Shown here piece after piece: positions 62,357-64,000 of a DNA stretch of 64,000 bases. The stretch lies in contig DASCQM010000015.1 in the NCBI GenBank assembly GCA_036013055.1, forward strand, positions 1 to 64,000. The letters run 5' to 3'. The notes beneath the pieces were generated by a model. The model was not told the DNA's origin. It ran no database searches and was given only the letters and a program-made list of their open reading frames with translations. A program made the position numbers and the translations under genes. The first letter of the stretch is position 1. Each line of letters starts with the position of its first letter. This stretch comes from SHYR01 sp036013055. GTDB taxonomy: Bacteria; Chloroflexota; Dehalococcoidia; UBA2979.

Positions 62357-62827
62357 ATGACGACTGCAGCCCTGATCGCAACGCAACTTGAGCTACTCGC
62401 AGGCGACGTACTGCGCGAACTCGAGGGTCTGCCCGAGGACCTACTGAATCAGACGGTCGATGTGCCGGAGGCGAATTCGCTGTTCGCGATCGCCACGCAC
62501 ATGATGGCTTCCGGCGAGAATTGGACGCTCGTCGTCGTCGGCGGGCGGGACATCCCTCGCGACCGCGACGCGGAGTTCGTCGCGACGGGCACCTTCGCTG
62601 ATCTGAAAGCGCGCTACGACGTGTGGATGAGTGGGATGCACGAGGTGCTCGACGAGTATCCCGACAGCGAGCTGGGACGCGAGACGACGCTCCCGGCGTA
62701 CCGCTCCGACCTCGGCGTCGACCTAATGACTGTCGAACTGGGGCTGATCCACGTGATCGACCACACCGCCGTGCACCTGGGGCACATCCAGGTCACGAAG
62801 CAGTTCCTGCTGGCCGGCGCGCTCTAG
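62357..62827 (+). CDS. DinB family protein
   Basis: A 156-residue four-helix DinB/YfiT-type protein. It starts LIATQLELLAGDVLRELEGLP; candidate metal ligands are His in FAIATHMMASGENW and in HVIDHTAVHLGHIQ near the C-terminus. Family members are metal-binding and include mycothiol or bacillithiol transferases and many proteins of unknown role. GGAGGTG precedes ATG 62357. The next gene, a methyltransferase, starts 21 bases after its stop, so the two are probably cotranscribed. Confidence 0.85.
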   Translation: MTTAALIATQLELLAGDVLRELEGLPEDLLNQTVDVPEANSLFAIATHMMASGENWTLVVVGGRDIPRDRDAEFVATGTFADLKARYDVWMSGMHEVLDEYPDSELGRETTLPAYRSDLGVDLMTVELGLIHVIDHTAVHLGHIQVTKQFLLAGAL

Positions 62828-62848
62828 CCGCCGACGAGGGCTCAGCCA

Positions 62849-63664
62849 ATGACCGACGCCGCACGACCGGACGAGACGTACACCCACGGGCACCATGCCT
62901 CCGTCGTCGGTCAGCACCAGCGTCGGACGGCGGGGGAGGCGGCGGCGTTCCTGCTGCCGGAGCTCACGTCGACGGATCGCGTGCTCGACTTCGGCTGCGG
63001 CCCGGGGACGATCACGGCCGGCCTCGCCCGCGTCGCTGGCTCGGTCGTGGGGCTCGACGTCGTACCGGAGGTGCTGCGCGTCGCTCGCGACCACACCGCC
63101 GAGCAGCGCGCCACGAACGCGCAGTTCGCGAATGCCAGCGTCTACGCGCTGCCGTTTGCCGGCGAGTCGTTCGATGTCGCCTACGCGCACCAGGTGCTGC
63201 AACACCTCGCTGATCCGGTCGCCGCGCTGCGGGAAGCGGGGCGCGTGCTGCGATCGGGCGGGGTCGTCGCGGTGCGCGATGTCGACTACGCGACGATGAC
63301 GTGGTGGCCGGACGACGAGCGCCTGACGCGGTTCATCGAGGTCTACACGGCCGTGGCCGCACGAAATGGCGGCGACGCGAATGCCGGGCGTCGCATCCCG
63401 ACGTGGCTGCGGGACGCCGGATACGTCGACCTGGCGATCAGTTCGTCGACGTGGACGTTCGCCGATCGTGACTCGCTGCTGAACTGGGGTGACTCGTGGG
63501 CGGATCGCGTCACACAGTCAGCGATCGGAGAGAAGGCGATCGAGTACGGCCTCGCCACGGCGGAAGAACTGGCGGAGATCGCGACCGGCTGGCGCGAATG
63601 GGCCCGCGACCCGGAGGCCTTCTTCACGTTCCTGCATGTCGAGGGTCTCGGCCGAAAGCCCTGA
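62849..63664 (+). CDS. Class I SAM-dependent methyltransferase
   Basis: A 271-residue methyltransferase of the UbiE/Methyltransf_11 type. SAM-binding motif I is VLDFGCGPGTIT, followed by the acidic VVGLDVVPEVL, then YALPFAGESFDVAYAHQVLQHL and LREAGRVLRSGGVVAVRD. The C-terminal 100 residues cap the fold and would define the substrate; AWAxRN-like VAARNGGDANAG is reminiscent of small-molecule methylases. It forms a unit with DinB. The substrate is unknown. Confidence 0.9.
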   Translation: MTDAARPDETYTHGHHASVVGQHQRRTAGEAAAFLLPELTSTDRVLDFGCGPGTITAGLARVAGSVVGLDVVPEVLRVARDHTAEQRATNAQFANASVYALPFAGESFDVAYAHQVLQHLADPVAALREAGRVLRSGGVVAVRDVDYATMTWWPDDERLTRFIEVYTAVAARNGGDANAGRRIPTWLRDAGYVDLAISSSTWTFADRDSLLNWGDSWADRVTQSAIGEKAIEYGLATAEELAEIATGWREWARDPEAFFTFLHVEGLGRKP

Positions 63665-63719
63665 GCCGGTCGGGCGCGTCAGACTGAGGGAGATCACCGA
63701 GCCGTGACTCGCGCGGGAC

Positions 63720-63728
63720 TGCTAGCGT
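63720..63728 (+). promoter_or_regulatory. Extended -10-like element TGCTAGCGT
   Basis: TG-C-TAGCGT ends six bases before ATG 63735. There is no ribosome site in between, so a leaderless transcript is likely, as proposed for the paralogues at 15149 and 15592. Confidence 0.42.
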
Positions 63729-63734
63729 GATCGC

Positions 63735-64000
63735 ATGGGAACCGTGCTCCGCCGTCTCTTGATGCTGGCTGCGCTCGTCGTCCTGGCCACGCTCGCCGTC
63801 GGCTGCGGCGGGGCGAGCGACTCACCGCCGACCGCCGACGCTACCGCGAGCGATGCCGCCGCGACGAGCGCCTCATCGACGACCGAGCAGGCAGCGACCG
63901 CGACGCTTGAGCCGACGGAAGTGCCAGCCACTGTCACGCCAACCGCCGTCCCGGCGGCATCGACCGAGGTACCGGCCGCTCCGACAGACGTGCCGACGGC
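63735..64000 (+). CDS. Putative lipoprotein, cut by the window end
   Basis: The frame from ATG 63735 is open to the end of the window. It encodes a lipoprotein signal, LMLAALVVLATLAVGC, with lipobox VGC at residue 24, then a low-complexity Ala/Thr/Ser/Pro/Glu linker of at least 65 residues with repeated EVPA-type units. The functional domain lies beyond the window. The linker resembles that of the metalloprotease lipoprotein at 36012 and the BtuF-like protein, a common feature of this genome's exported proteins. Confidence 0.7.
   Translation, partial: MGTVLRRLLMLAALVVLATLAVGCGGASDSPPTADATASDAAATSASSTTEQAATATLEPTEVPATVTPTAVPAASTEVPAAPTDVPT

Overview
This 64 kb window is bacterial chromosome of high GC content, about 62-66% by eye, with dense short-spaced operons on both strands. 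I see no phage, IS element, CRISPR array, rRNA or tRNA. The gene content suggests a Chloroflexota bacterium, perhaps Dehalococcoidia or SAR202-like: a cytochrome c gene before narGHJI followed by two narK genes, FrhB-type iron-sulfur flavoproteins, long tandem-domain CaiB/BaiF CoA-transferases, an enolase-superfamily dehydratase, an MmgE/PrpD protein, a DUF1800/DUF1501 pair, and Pro/Thr-linker lipoproteins. This assignment is inference; no marker gene is present.

Layout. 0.3-4.1 kb: two alpha/beta hydrolases and an MmgE/PrpD protein. 4.2-10.9 kb: a DUF2235 hydrolase, then on the minus strand an acyl-CoA-synthetase-like CoA-binding protein, an MFS exporter and a PknB-like kinase whose 3' end is frameshifted at a G7 run. 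11.3-11.5 kb: remnant of a class III aminotransferase. 11.7-14.5 kb: sirohaem nitrite/sulfite reductase overlapping an FrhB-like gene. 14.7-16 kb: a truncated peroxiredoxin and two unrecognised tandem paralogues. 16.5-28 kb: a respiratory nitrate reductase cluster (dihaem cytochrome c, narG, narH, narJ, narI, two narK genes, Rrf2 regulator). 28.6-32.4 kb: a second FrhB-like gene overlapping korA and korB. 32.5-41.8 kb: dehydrogenase, TPP enzyme, VOC protein, broken metalloprotease lipoprotein, aldo/keto reductase, double CaiB protein and mandelate-racemase-family dehydratase. 42-43.8 kb: a short radical SAM protein and a rhodanese whose catalytic Cys codon is TGA. 44-49 kb: DUF1800 (frameshifted)/DUF1501, TauE and MFS genes. 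49-53.3 kb: an aapJQMP-like amino-acid ABC operon. 53.4-59.4 kb: double CaiB, enoyl-CoA hydratase and two duplicated acyl-CoA dehydrogenases. 59.4-62.3 kb: a cobalamin riboswitch controlling a substrate-binding lipoprotein and cobQ. 62.4-64 kb: DinB, a methyltransferase and a truncated-by-window lipoprotein.

How they work together. NarGHI with the cytochrome would respire nitrate to nitrite, the NarKs would move nitrate and nitrite, and the sirohaem enzyme could take nitrite to ammonia. The NirA-FrhB and FrhB-KorAB overlaps suggest a shared way of wiring ferredoxin-type enzymes to a flavin/F420-type module. The CoA-transferases, acyl-CoA dehydrogenases and hydratase point to breakdown of varied organic acids.

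The strongest new lead is the rhodanese at 42969-43808. Its in-frame TGA sits where the active-site Cys belongs, and a hairpin with a GGUCU loop begins 18 nt downstream, the same spacing I recall for E. coli fdhF. It is a good candidate selenoprotein. Several other genes here are broken by a frameshift or stop, so raw-read support should be checked for all of them.
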